Shown one piece after another: positions 25,906 through 34,622 of a stretch of 64,000 nucleotides of DNA. How positions within the stretch are numbered: position 1 is the first letter of the stretch; every line of letters starts with the position of its first letter. The stretch is from Planctomonas deserti (GTDB lineage Bacteria; Actinomycetota; Actinomycetes; Actinomycetales; Microbacteriaceae). The translations under genes and the position numbers were made by a program. A model generated the notes under the pieces. It searched no databases, was not told where the DNA came from, and saw nothing but the letters and a program-made list of their open reading frames with translations. The stretch covers positions 248,001-312,000 of the forward strand of contig NZ_QANL01000002.1 in assembly GCF_003067705.1 (NCBI RefSeq), read 5' to 3'.

Positions 25906-26676
25906 TCAGCGACCGTCCGTGACGACGAGGACTTCTTCGGCCCCGGTGCGCTCCAGTAACCGGGTGTAGAAGGCCTTCATCCCGGCGATGAAGTCGCTGG
26001 ACAGCGGGTCGCCGGCCACCCGGCCGATGCCCACGACCGCGACGGTCGCGCCCTGCAGGTCGGGCACGGCGACGGTGTCGGCCAGCGCGGTCGCCTCCTG
26101 GGGGGAGAGCACGCGGTCGATCACGACGCCCTGGTTCGTCAGCCCGTCGGTCAGGGCCGTGGCTTCCAGGTACATGTCCGGGCGGAGGGTCTGCACCTCG
26201 TCGAAGAGGCGCAGCAGGCCGGTGACGTCCGTGCCGCCCTCGGGCAGCAGGTCGACGGCCGGCTCGTAGTTCTTCGTGACCTTGGCCATCACCTCGTCGA
26301 CCAGCCCCGGGACGCGACGCAGCCGGGCCAAGTCGGTGGCACCCTCGGCGGCAAGGTCGCCCTCGTAGATCGGGGCGGTGACGGAGTTGGTGCCGAATGC
26401 CACGACGGTCAGGTGTCCGCCGCAGACGGCGACCCGCTCCGCCTGGGTCTTCACGTAGGCGAGGTACTCCCGGGCGATGGTGTCGCTCTGGGCGGTGCCG
26501 GAGCCGTCGACGGCCTGGTAGCTGTTGAGCAGCTGGCCGTCCGGGCACGACGCCAGCACGGACTGCAGGCGGCCGAGGTCGCCCGGGGGCGTGGCGGTGC
26601 AGCCCGCCAGGATGCCCGTAGACAGGGCGAGCGAGATGCCGACGGCGAGGCCGCGGCGGGATACTGAAGACGTCAT
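25906..26676 (-). CDS. Secreted lipoprotein (256 aa)
   Basis: The signal peptide is clear: basic start (MTSSVSRRG), hydrophobic core (LAVGISLALSTGIL) and lipobox LAGC with lipid-bearing Cys at about residue 26. The mature part is a soluble alpha/beta domain with vWA-like alternation (LTVVAFGTNSV, ATVAVVGIGRVAGD, EEVLVVTDGR) and may sense or bind at the cell surface. The ATG at 26676 has GAAAGGAAAC upstream. It precedes the membrane protein and vWA-like genes with minimal spacing and is part of the same operon. Confidence 0.8.
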   Translation of the reverse strand: MTSSVSRRGLAVGISLALSTGILAGCTATPPGDLGRLQSVLASCPDGQLLNSYQAVDGSGTAQSDTIAREYLAYVKTQAERVAVCGGHLTVVAFGTNSVTAPIYEGDLAAEGATDLARLRRVPGLVDEVMAKVTKNYEPAVDLLPEGGTDVTGLLRLFDEVQTLRPDMYLEATALTDGLTNQGVVIDRVLSPQEATALADTVAVPDLQGATVAVVGIGRVAGDPLSSDFIAGMKAFYTRLLERTGAEEVLVVTDGR

Positions 26677-26787
26677 TGACGTTTCCTTTCCTTGATCTTT
26701 CGCAGGTGATGGGGGTGTTGCTGACGAGGGGTGGCGCAGTTGGCGCTGTGCCACCCCTGCCCTTTCCGGAGAAGGTCGCCAGAAGTC

Positions 26788-27036
26788 TTAGTTCGCGTCG
26801 AGCTCGTCGCTGAGGAACGCGAGCGTCGTGCGCAGCTTGTCGGTGAGCGACTCGATCTCGGCGAGGAGGCTGCCGATCCGGTCGCGGGCATCGAGCCACT
26901 CGTCGAACTCCACGCCGGCACCTTCGGGCACCCCAGTGAGCGGGAGAGCGGTGAGCGCGTCGGCGAGGGCGCTGCATGCTTCCTCGACCGCGTCCTCGAC
27001 GTCGGCGATGCAGAAGTCCGCGGGCTCCCGGGTCAT
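26788..27036 (-). CDS. Small acidic helical protein (82 aa)
   Basis: The ATG at 27036 overlaps the stop of the next upstream gene by 4 bases and has GAGAGGAG upstream. The product is almost entirely helical and acidic (VEDAVEEACSALADALTAL; EIESLTDKLRTTLAFLSDEL) and may be a coiled-coil or DNA-mimic-like protein. Function unknown. Confidence 0.65.
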   Translation of the reverse strand: MTREPADFCIADVEDAVEEACSALADALTALPLTGVPEGAGVEFDEWLDARDRIGSLLAEIESLTDKLRTTLAFLSDELDAN

Positions 27037-27239
27037 GACTGGCTCCTCTCCGCGCGGAGCTTCTTCTCGATGAGGTCGAGGAGCTCGGTCAGCTCGTCGA
27101 CATGCTCGAGGCCGTCCTGCACCACCGGCGCATGCACCGCGGGCACCGGGCGCGAGGCATCGAGGTCGCGCAGCGCGAAGCTCAGCTCGGTCACGGCCGA
27201 GATGAGGTGGGGGATCGGATCGGGGCGAGTAATGGTCAT
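27033..27239 (-). CDS. Small helical protein (68 aa)
   Basis: Starts with ATG at 27239 and overlaps the following gene by 4 bases (ATGA). The sequence (HLISAVTELSFALRDLD; LEHVDELTELLDLIEKKLRAE) forms two amphipathic helices like its neighbour at 26788, suggesting that the two interact or arose from the same type of element. It is the first gene of this minus-strand group, divergent from the STAND NTPase gene. Confidence 0.65.
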   Translation of the reverse strand: MTITRPDPIPHLISAVTELSFALRDLDASRPVPAVHAPVVQDGLEHVDELTELLDLIEKKLRAERSQS

Positions 27240-27386
27240 GGGGCGTCCTTTGGCGGTCGGCGGTGGTGGCGTACGGCGAAGCTATGGGCGGCTCAGGCGC
27301 CGCGACATGCGCCGACCGGTAACGGGAGCGGAAGCGCCGGACGCGCCAGCGGAAAACGCTCGGGAAAGGCTCAATAGGATCGGGAG

Positions 27387-30300
27387 ATGACCGACCGCGC
27401 CCGTCTCGACGAGGAGTGCAGTGCGCTGTTCGAGGGCGGGAAAGATCTCCTCGCTCCAGGGCGGCTCCCGGTCTTGTGTGAGCTCGTGAAGCAGCGCACG
27501 GGCATCGACCTCGACGAGCTGTCGGTGCGGACGGTGCTGGCCCAAGCGCTGCTGCGCGCGGAGGCGCAGGCCGAGGTGGGGCGCCACGGCGCGCTTGTCG
27601 GCGCGCGTGCCTACCTGCTGCTCGACGGCGGACCCGACCCGGCGGAAGCGGCGCAGATCCGCCTCAAGCACCGCCAGCCGGCGGCCCGGGCAGACTCGCA
27701 GGCGTTGCGGTTCTCCTGGGCGTACTGGCAGCAACTGCGGCAGCTCCGTCGGGGCCGGGCCGTGCCGGTGCCGCACGAGCGCAGCGGCCGCAACCAGAGG
27801 AATGCGTATGCCGCCGCGCTCGCGGACAGTGTCTGGGCACTCCTGGAATCACCAGCCGGACTGATCTCCGCGGTGCGGGCCGTTCCCGACGCAGAGGACC
27901 AGTACTCGGCGGCGCTCCAAGGCGTGATCCGGGATGCGGCGCTCTACGTGACGGACGTGCGGCCCGACCCAGCCCTGCTCGTGCATCGCGAACTGGAAGC
28001 GGCACTGCTGAAGGCACTAAGAGACGGCGGCAGGCCGTGGCCGCGGGTCGTGGTCGGGGACGCCGGGTTCGGCAAGAGCACGTTGCTCTGGTCCTTGCAT
28101 GCCAGCCTCATTGAAAACCCCGAGGTGGTACCAGTGCTGCTGAGCGCGGGCTGGTTCGTCGAGTACACCGACAAGCACGACGTCACCGACGTCGCAGCCC
28201 TCCTTGCGGAGCCGCAGGAGCGTGGACGACGGACGGTGGTGTTGCTCGACACCGTCGACGCCCTCGTCCACGACGACCGATCGCGGCGTCGGCTGCTGCG
28301 ACTCATCGATGCGCTGTTCGAGGCAGGCATCCCTGCCGTGTTCGCATGCCGCCCGCGGGAAGCCGCTTCGCTCACGCACACCGAGCTCCGGACCCACCCC
28401 CTCGGCGCATACTCCGACACGGAACGCGACGCCGCCGTGCGAGCGCTCGCGCGCCAGCACGTGGAGAACGCGGACGAAGAGCGCATCGCGCGGGACATCG
28501 CGTCGGCAAACGCCCGGGGGCTCCCGGTCGAGGATGTCAGCCGCAACCCGCTGCTGCTCTGGATGATGTTTAGCCTCGCTGCCCCGGCCGCCCCAACATT
28601 GGCGGACATCGACGTCACGAGCCTCTTCCGCGGCTACTGGGATCGCCGCATCGCCCAGGACATCCGCAGCACCGTGGAACTCCAGTACCGCGCTGCCGAC
28701 CAGGACATGTCGGACACCGCGGGCGCGACCGCGGCGGTTCTCCTCACCGTCGGGGCGCCAGACCTCGCGCTTGATGAGCTCCGCGCTGGCGTGAGCACGA
28801 TCGCCCGCCATCAGAGGGCGAGCGGCGACCTCGAGGTGCTCCGCGAACGGGGCGTGCTTGCCGACCTCGGGCCGCACGTCGGGTTCTTCCACCAGACCCT
28901 TTTCGAGTACGCCGCTGCGCAAGCACTCTTGACACGCGACCCGGCGCAGGCGCTCGCCATGCTCGCCGCCCGCGCCACGAGGGCAGGCGGCGACCTGTTC
29001 GTCGCCGCGGTGTGGGAACAGGCCCTTATCCTCGCCGGGCAGAACCCGCTTCATCGCCACCACCTGAGCGCCCTGCCGGATCAAGTGCTGGCGTCAGGCA
29101 GCCCCGTCGCGGAGGCCGCGCTGCTCGTCGCTTGGGCGCACCACCCGACAGCCGTCCAGCTTCCCGAGTCTCTGCCCGCGCACGCGGAACTGTCCGCGGT
29201 GGTGCGTGCCGCGCAGATCATCCCGGCCGTCTCCGCAGGGACGGCGCAGGAGCGCGTGGAGCAACTCCTGCTGCTGCTCGCGTCCAGGGACGACAAACAA
29301 CTGTGGACGGAGGGGCTCGAAGGACTCACCCGGCTGGTCGCTCGCGATCCGACAGTCAGGAATGGGCTGGCCGACCTGATCCGGGACGCGCTCCACAGCC
29401 CGCACGCCGACTTCCTCGCCGCCGTGTTCGACCTTGCCGCCGCGATCGCACCGCGCGACCCCGGCACGATTCGCGCGCTCGTGCTTGCCGAGGCGGCCGA
29501 CCCGACGCACGGCACCCTCTCCGTCATCCTCCCGGAGCTGGCACGGCTCTGGCCCATCCTCGGAGACGCAGACGCGCTGGGGGCGGCCACGAGGATCGTC
29601 GCCGATCGCGGCTGGGGAAACCAGTTCCTCCCCGCGCTCGGAAGTCTGATCGCCGCCGAATGGGAACGGCAAGGCGCTGACGTACAGCTCGAGCTGGTCA
29701 GCGCGACGACCGCTCCCGGCGCTGACGCTCCCGTATCGCGCGCCGTGGTGTACGCGGCAGCGGAGTACCTCTCCCGCGCGGCCGACCGAGCCGACACTGC
29801 AGAGCTCGTCCGCATCCTCGTCGAAGGGCTGCCTCCCGGCCTGTTCGATGTCGGGAAGGAGGCGCTCCGGACTCTGCTGGGCAGCGAGTCGCCAGCGGCG
29901 CTCCAAGCAGAGCGGCGCATCCGCAGTCTCCTCAGCACCGTCGGCGCGGACGCGCAGCTGAACCGCCTGACCCCGATGCAGCTGTACCTTCTGGAGATGC
30001 TGGCGTTGAGCCAGCCGACCCCAGGCCTGCTGCCGCGAGTGCTCCCTGCCCGGCTTGGCCCGCGCGATTGGTCAGCTGCGCCCTCCCTTGCCCGGCTCGC
30101 GCCCGGGGCAGCCGATCAAGGGCACGCCGCCGCCCGCCGCTTCCTGCAGCACCTCGCAAAGTCCGACACCGCGGCGGACACGGTGCTCGATGCGGTGCTC
30201 GCTACCTCGACGATTGCTGCGCCCGTCCATGACGAGGTGTTCGACCTGCTGGTCGTGATCGCCCTCAAACACAGGCGCACCGCCAGCGCCGACACACTCG

Positions 30301-31202
30301 TCACCAGCGCCTCCTACCGAAGCGCCCGGGTCGGCACCCACGCCCGGCGCATCCTGACCTACGCCAACGAACGCCTCGACACAACCGACGCCGCCGACTC
30401 CGAACTAGGACTCGTCGCAGCGATCATGAGCCGCGCGGAACTCGACCTGCAATGGGACGGCATCCATCGGCTGCTCGAACGAGTCCACGACCCACGGCGG
30501 CTCGGACCCCTCCTAGAAGCGCTATGGGTACAGACCCCGCCCGGCGACACCACTCCTCAACTCGAATTCCTCTCCCGCTTCATCCACGTCGACCCGGCCG
30601 CATCCACCCCTGTCACCCGCGCCAGCTCAGACGTCCCCATCACCGTCGCCCTGTCAGCGGCAAAGGCACACCAGCGCATCCTCGGGCACCGCGCCACCGC
30701 GTCCCCAGACGCGTGGCCGACCCTGCGCGCGCTCACCCTGTACGACGTCGAAACCGAGGACATCTTCTTCAACGGCAGCCGTTTCGTCGTCGCGTGCGAC
30801 TATCTCATGAGACTCGCGGACGACCGTCCGGCCGAGACCGGCCCGTTCCTCCACGACCTACTGTCCGCCGCGGTCGCGGGGACATTCGTAAGCATTACTC
30901 CGCGACTGTGGGCCCGCGAGACCGGCGCCGTCATCGCGAAGTGCCTCCGGGCGGGCAGCATCGCGGTGCGCGACCTTGCTGACCTCTGTCTCGGCCCGCT
31001 GGATGACGACGTCGCGAGGCTCATCATGAGCGTCCTCGCGGATACCGACTACCGGCAAGCAAGGCCCGCGCTCCTCGATATCGCGCGACGCGCGCAGGAT
31101 TCAACGACGCGAGCCAACGCGACAGCGATCGTGCGCGACCACGACCGGCAGCACGGCACCGGCGCCTTCCCCGAGATACAGGCACTCTTCGCCGCACGGT
31201 AG
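27387..31202 (+). CDS. STAND-type P-loop NTPase with long helical-repeat C-terminus
   Basis: A single large protein of 1271 residues. An N-terminal helical domain (1-195) leads into a NACHT/STAND-like NTPase: Walker A GDAGFGKST at 224-232, Walker B RRTVVLLDTVDALV at 281-294, then IPAVFACRPRE near 315-325 (sensor) and a winged-helix-like part ending in GFFHQTLFEYAAAQALL. From about residue 520 to the end the sequence is a long series of alpha-helical repeats (HEAT/ARM-like) and would be the ligand sensor. Stand-alone STAND NTPases are known phage-protein sensors (Avs and related families); here no N-terminal nuclease, protease or TIR motif is recognisable, so the effector is unclear. It is divergent from the transfer genes and likely cargo. 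Confidence 0.75.
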   Translation: MTDRARLDEECSALFEGGKDLLAPGRLPVLCELVKQRTGIDLDELSVRTVLAQALLRAEAQAEVGRHGALVGARAYLLLDGGPDPAEAAQIRLKHRQPAARADSQALRFSWAYWQQLRQLRRGRAVPVPHERSGRNQRNAYAAALADSVWALLESPAGLISAVRAVPDAEDQYSAALQGVIRDAALYVTDVRPDPALLVHRELEAALLKALRDGGRPWPRVVVGDAGFGKSTLLWSLHASLIENPEVVPVLLSAGWFVEYTDKHDVTDVAALLAEPQERGRRTVVLLDTVDALVHDDRSRRRLLRLIDALFEAGIPAVFACRPREAASLTHTELRTHPLGAYSDTERDAAVRALARQHVENADEERIARDIASANARGLPVEDVSRNPLLLWMMFSLAAPAAPTLADIDVTSLFRGYWDRRIAQDIRSTVELQYRAADQDMSDTAGATAAVLLTVGAPDLALDELRAGVSTIARHQRASGDLEVLRERGVLADLGPHVGFFHQTLFEYAAAQALLTRDPAQALAMLAARATRAGGDLFVAAVWEQALILAGQNPLHRHHLSALPDQVLASGSPVAEAALLVAWAHHPTAVQLPESLPAHAELSAVVRAAQIIPAVSAGTAQERVEQLLLLLASRDDKQLWTEGLEGLTRLVARDPTVRNGLADLIRDALHSPHADFLAAVFDLAAAIAPRDPGTIRALVLAEAADPTHGTLSVILPELARLWPILGDADALGAATRIVADRGWGNQFLPALGSLIAAEWERQGADVQLELVSATTAPGADAPVSRAVVYAAAEYLSRAADRADTAELVRILVEGLPPGLFDVGKEALRTLLGSESPAALQAERRIRSLLSTVGADAQLNRLTPMQLYLLEMLALSQPTPGLLPRVLPARLGPRDWSAAPSLARLAPGAADQGHAAARRFLQHLAKSDTAADTVLDAVLATSTIAAPVHDEVFDLLVVIALKHRRTASADTLVTSASYRSARVGTHARRILTYANERLDTTDAADSELGLVAAIMSRAELDLQWDGIHRLLERVHDPRRLGPLLEALWVQTPPGDTTPQLEFLSRFIHVDPAASTPVTRASSDVPITVALSAAKAHQRILGHRATASPDAWPTLRALTLYDVETEDIFFNGSRFVVACDYLMRLADDRPAETGPFLHDLLSAAVAGTFVSITPRLWARETGAVIAKCLRAGSIAVRDLADLCLGPLDDDVARLIMSVLADTDYRQARPALLDIARRAQDSTTRANATAIVRDHDRQHGTGAFPEIQALFAAR

Positions 31203-31225
31203 ACCGCCGTCTCCGGCGCGGCGAC

Positions 31226-31483
31226 TCAGGGAGCGACGCGCACGGCCAGACCGGCGGTGATGAGTTCCTCGATCGCCGCCGCGAGATCCACCGGGCTCTC
31301 GACGGCATCGTCATACGGGTCGATGGGAGCGCCCTGCTGCGCGAGCAGGAGCGCATACAGCCCTCGCGCCATGAGCGACAGATCCTGGTCCGCCAGGATG
31401 TCGGGCGGGATGCCGACGTCTCCAGCATCGTCACGGACCGCCCGAAGTCCGGCCCCTGCGATCCAATCTGAAGCGCTCTCCAA
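31226..31483 (-). CDS. Small protein, possibly winged-helix (85 aa)
   Basis: The frame opens with TTG at 31483 and encodes DILADQDLSLMARGLYALLL followed by AAAIEELITAGLAVRV, a helix pattern that resembles the winged-helix domain of replication initiators and small regulators. The ribosome site is poor. It converges with the STAND gene and is divergent from the beta-helix gene. Confidence 0.5.
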   Translation of the reverse strand: MESASDWIAGAGLRAVRDDAGDVGIPPDILADQDLSLMARGLYALLLAQQGAPIDPYDDAVESPVDLAAAIEELITAGLAVRVAP

Positions 31484-31561
31484 CCCTGAAGACTACCGCC
31501 GCCGCGAGACCGTAAGCGGCAGATATGGTGTCACGCTCCACCTGCGCAACGCTAATTGCTA

Positions 31562-31590
31562 TTGACAAAATGCCTGATAAATGCGATAAT
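31562..31590 (+). promoter_or_regulatory. Near-consensus sigma-70 promoter
   Basis: TTGACA (31562-31567), 17 bases, GATAAT (31585-31590). It is the best housekeeping-type promoter in the window and leads to the beta-helix gene at 31775 with a leader of about 180 bases. Confidence 0.75.
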
Positions 31591-31774
31591 CCGTACAGTT
31601 GGGGCGCTGATCAGTGGTCAGTCTCAACGAGAACCGCTCGCCGCATCCGACGGCTGGAGCGATTCGGGAAAGCTCCCTTCCCGCCCGTCGGGTGCAGGAG
31701 TGGCGACGTCCGGGGAAAGGCGTCGCTGCTCCTGCAACCGCAGGGACAAACACGTCAACGAGCTGGGGAGAACC

Positions 31775-32197
31775 ATGACCACTGAAGCAAGCCCGCGCAC
31801 CGGACCCTGGACGATCCATCGCAACGACGACATCGTCGACGTCCGAACCGAGCACTACCGCATCCACCAGAACGGCGGCGGCCTCGTGGCCCTCACGGCC
31901 CACGTCGCTCCGTCCGTCTACGTCGCACCAAGAGCCATGATCAAGGACAACGCCATCGTGGTCGGATCGGTCCGCCTCTTCGACCGCACCGTGATCGAAG
32001 ACCGGGCCGTCGTCGCCGACGCCTGCACCCTCCGGGGTGAATCCAGCGTCGGCGGCGAAGCCATCCTCCGGGGAAGCGTGCAACTCAGCCACGAGGCCCG
32101 TGCGGACGGCAACGCGAGACTCAGCGGAGGGCTGCACCTGCAGCACTTCGCGCGAGTCAGCCAAGGCACGCTCGCCGGCGGCATGACCGTCCAGTGA
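31775..32197 (+). CDS. Hexapeptide/beta-helix repeat protein (140 aa)
   Basis: The ATG at 31775 follows GGGGAGAACC. After about 45 residues the protein shows imperfect short repeats with regular small and hydrophobic positions (VAPRAMIKDNAIVVGSVRLF, DRTVIEDRAVVADACTL, VGGEAILRGSVQL, EARADGNARLSGGLHL), the signature of a left-handed beta-helix as in polymer-forming or YapH-like proteins. It lacks acyltransferase residues that I can identify. It has its own strong promoter at 31562-31590 and a downstream hairpin, so it is a single-gene unit. Function unknown. Confidence 0.7.
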   Translation: MTTEASPRTGPWTIHRNDDIVDVRTEHYRIHQNGGGLVALTAHVAPSVYVAPRAMIKDNAIVVGSVRLFDRTVIEDRAVVADACTLRGESSVGGEAILRGSVQLSHEARADGNARLSGGLHLQHFARVSQGTLAGGMTVQ

Positions 32198-32231
32198 GCG
32201 CACCACCTCGAGCCCGCCTCGAGCGACAACA

Positions 32232-32276
32232 AGAAGAGCCCGCACGGGCGACTTCCGTCGCTCGGCGGGCTCTTCT
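32232..32276. terminator. Bidirectional hairpin terminator
   Basis: AGAAGAGCCCGC pairs perfectly with GCGGGCTCTTCT across a 21-base loop. It lies between the convergent beta-helix gene and the SGNH hydrolase gene, so it can end both; the T-tract is weak. Confidence 0.65.
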
Positions 32277-32356
32277 CATGTTGCGGTCGATTGTCGGTGG
32301 CGTGGCCCAGAATGACCGCCAAAATGCACGCAACCCTCTTTGGCAGTTTCGTCTTG

Positions 32357-33676
32357 TCAGGACTGCTGCGCGACGACGCACCCGAGGAAGTGCGCGACGC
32401 CCGTAAATGTATCTCCCGAGTCGGTCCCGATGCGGAGTATCTGGATGCCGTTGAGGACGCTGGTCGCAGCGACCGTGACCATCAGGTAGGTAGTCGTTGG
32501 CCACGTCCCCTGACCTGCCGACGTTGGGAACCCGATCAGGGATGGCGACGCCTGGTTGTTCGCCCAGGCGCCCGCCCCCGTGAGAGAGTTGCCCCAGTGC
32601 ACCATGGACTTCCCCAGCCCGCCAATGCTTCGTGTGCGGCTACGTATGCCCATGAACTGTCCCGAAGGGGTTATCTCGTTGGGTGTCGTGAATACCGCGT
32701 AGATCGCGTGCGAGTTCCAATACGGCGGTACTACGAACGAGGCCGAGAGCGTCACGTCTGTGTCGTTCGGGAGAATCAGGCTCGGGAGCCCGTTCGCGCT
32801 GCCTGCTGTCGCCGTGTCGGGCTGGAACGCGGGTGCGGGCACCCACAGCTGTCCGAACTCGTTCGTCGGTGATGCGGGAGTTGTCGCGAGGGACGACACC
32901 ATGTGCCCAATGACAACGCTCGCCCACAGGTCGATGCCTGCCTGGTTCGGGTGTACGTTGTCATTCATCAGCGTCGTGTCCCGACTGGGCACGGCGAGGA
33001 ACCGGTCGAGGATATTGATCGTCCCCATGCCGAGGTTCCCGGCAAGCTCCTCGATGGTCTGCTGCCGCAGGATCGCGATCGCGTAGTCGGAGTCGACAGC
33101 CTTCCGCGGGTTCTGAATGATCGAGATCATCCCGGCCCTCGGGAACGCGTCGCGCACGGCGCGGACCATCGGGAAGTAGATACCTCGATAGAACAGGCCG
33201 GACGCACCGGTGTTGTTGTGGCCCATGTTGAAAATGACCAGATCCGGCGTTGCGGGGATCATCGTCGTGAACCGGCTGATGGTCGCGATCGGGTACGAAA
33301 GGTTCTGACCCGACGCGGAGCCGTTGTAGATCGACAGGGTGAACGGCCCGCCGGCGTTGCCCGTGCCAGTTCCCGTCTGGATCGTTGTCCACGACCCGTA
33401 AGCGTGCGCCGATGAGGCGTCCCAGTCCTTCACCTGAGCGGTGTAGGCAGGGAAGCTCGTCGCGAGCCACTGAGCGAGCTGGCGCGGCCATCCAGTAGTA
33501 GCGGACGGCACAAGACCGGTACTGTCGCCGATGATCTGCAGCACGACGCTCACACCCCCGCGGCGAAGTTTCGCGAGGAATGATGCCGCGGCTTCCGAGC
33601 CACCGCTGAGGCGTGCCGGAATCGAGGCGAGCGGACGCCCCGTGGAGTCAATGGGAGGTGTATCGAGGATACCCAT
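32357..33676 (-). CDS. SGNH/GDSL-type hydrolase, surface or phage-tail-like
   Basis: The 439-residue protein has the SGNH catalytic pattern: block I VVLQIIGDSTG with nucleophile Ser at about 52, a block III-like VIFNMGHNNTGASG, and block V DNVHPNQAGIDLW providing the Asp and His. Such enzymes deacetylate or de-esterify cell-wall or surface polysaccharides. The C-terminal 170 residues form a separate beta-rich domain of the type found on tail fibres or cell-surface proteins. There is no signal peptide. The gene starts one base after the stop of the fibre-like gene, in the same direction as the prepilin gene, forming a three-gene set. Confidence 0.8.
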   Translation of the reverse strand: MGILDTPPIDSTGRPLASIPARLSGGSEAAASFLAKLRRGGVSVVLQIIGDSTGLVPSATTGWPRQLAQWLATSFPAYTAQVKDWDASSAHAYGSWTTIQTGTGTGNAGGPFTLSIYNGSASGQNLSYPIATISRFTTMIPATPDLVIFNMGHNNTGASGLFYRGIYFPMVRAVRDAFPRAGMISIIQNPRKAVDSDYAIAILRQQTIEELAGNLGMGTINILDRFLAVPSRDTTLMNDNVHPNQAGIDLWASVVIGHMVSSLATTPASPTNEFGQLWVPAPAFQPDTATAGSANGLPSLILPNDTDVTLSASFVVPPYWNSHAIYAVFTTPNEITPSGQFMGIRSRTRSIGGLGKSMVHWGNSLTGAGAWANNQASPSLIGFPTSAGQGTWPTTTYLMVTVAATSVLNGIQILRIGTDSGDTFTGVAHFLGCVVAQQS

Positions 33677-33677
33677 C

Positions 33678-34568
33678 TCAGCTCACCACCATCTGTGGGA
33701 CGTTCGTCGCTGCACCGCTAGAGTTCCGAGTGATCGCGGGTTGGGTGAAGGTCTTGGTGACCGGCGATCCGTAGGTGATGGTGTAGGCCAGCACGGCGTT
33801 GGTGCCTGCCTGCCGCGACGTAATCGCGAGCGTCCCAGGAGTGCCGTCTGGCCACACCACGGCAGCGCTCGTCACGAGGTCCGAGGCATCGAGGGCGACT
33901 GCTCCGACGACGAGTAAATCGGGGTTCTTTGCCGCAACCTTCATGCTGACGTACGAGGATGACAATTCGCTCGAGTCGGCAATGGCTTGCATCGGAATTT
34001 GTCCCGAAGGAACCTTCGTGGTCGCATCGAGGGCCGCTACTCCGGACGCGACACCCTTCTGGCTCGCAGCGAGCGCGGCGTCCGCCTTCGCACCCTGGGC
34101 AGCTGTCGCATACGCGGCTGTCAGGGACGCGTCAGAGAGTCGAGCTGGCAGCTGGCTGTCGGGAACATGGCTATTCCCGTCGAGCGACGCCACGCCGTTC
34201 GCTTGCCCGAGGCTGGCGATTTTGTCGGTAGAGACGGCACCGTCTTGAATCTTGGCCGATGAGACGGATCCGTCACCAAGCTTGCCCGAGCTGACTGCAC
34301 CGTCTGCGAGCTTCTCTTCGGTGACGCTGCCATCCGCGATTCCAGCGGACACTTGGTTGAGCTTCGCGCGCACACCGGCGTCCAGCTTCGCCTCTTGAAT
34401 CGTGTCGTTCGCCAGCGCTGCATTCGTGACGGACAGCGGCTTCAGCTGCGCCGGGCCAACCGTGTCGGTCTTGAGTTTGCCGTCAACGTCGTGCGATTGG
34501 CTGAGGTAGTCATTGAGAACTTCACCCCAACTTCCGCTGTCACCTCCGACTGTCGGTAATCGTGCCAT
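33678..34568 (-). CDS. Tail-fibre-like repeat protein (296 aa)
   Basis: The N-terminus (GGDSGSWGEVLNDYLSQSHD) matches the start of many phage-tail or pilus-associated fibre proteins. Next come repeats of the form D-G-S/A-V-x-x-x-K-L/I (IADGSVTEEKLADGAV, SSGKLGDGSVSSAKI, QDGAVSTDKI), which are typical of trimeric fibre shafts, and then a globular C-terminal half (AADSSELSSSY onward). It is followed directly by the SGNH hydrolase and preceded by the prepilin gene (54 bases). No other tail genes are present, so a fibre attached to a pilin-like surface structure is more likely than a prophage. Confidence 0.75.
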   Translation of the reverse strand: MARLPTVGGDSGSWGEVLNDYLSQSHDVDGKLKTDTVGPAQLKPLSVTNAALANDTIQEAKLDAGVRAKLNQVSAGIADGSVTEEKLADGAVSSGKLGDGSVSSAKIQDGAVSTDKIASLGQANGVASLDGNSHVPDSQLPARLSDASLTAAYATAAQGAKADAALAASQKGVASGVAALDATTKVPSGQIPMQAIADSSELSSSYVSMKVAAKNPDLLVVGAVALDASDLVTSAAVVWPDGTPGTLAITSRQAGTNAVLAYTITYGSPVTKTFTQPAITRNSSGAATNVPQMVVS

Positions 34569-34622
34569 TCATTTATCCTCCTGATTGATTGATTGATGTT
34601 GCGCACCGGTGACCTCGTTCAC

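Noticed and set aside
24833-26977. Single 714-codon minus-strand frame
   Set aside because: The first half is an out-of-frame reading of the lipoprotein gene; the real membrane-protein gene starts at 25903.
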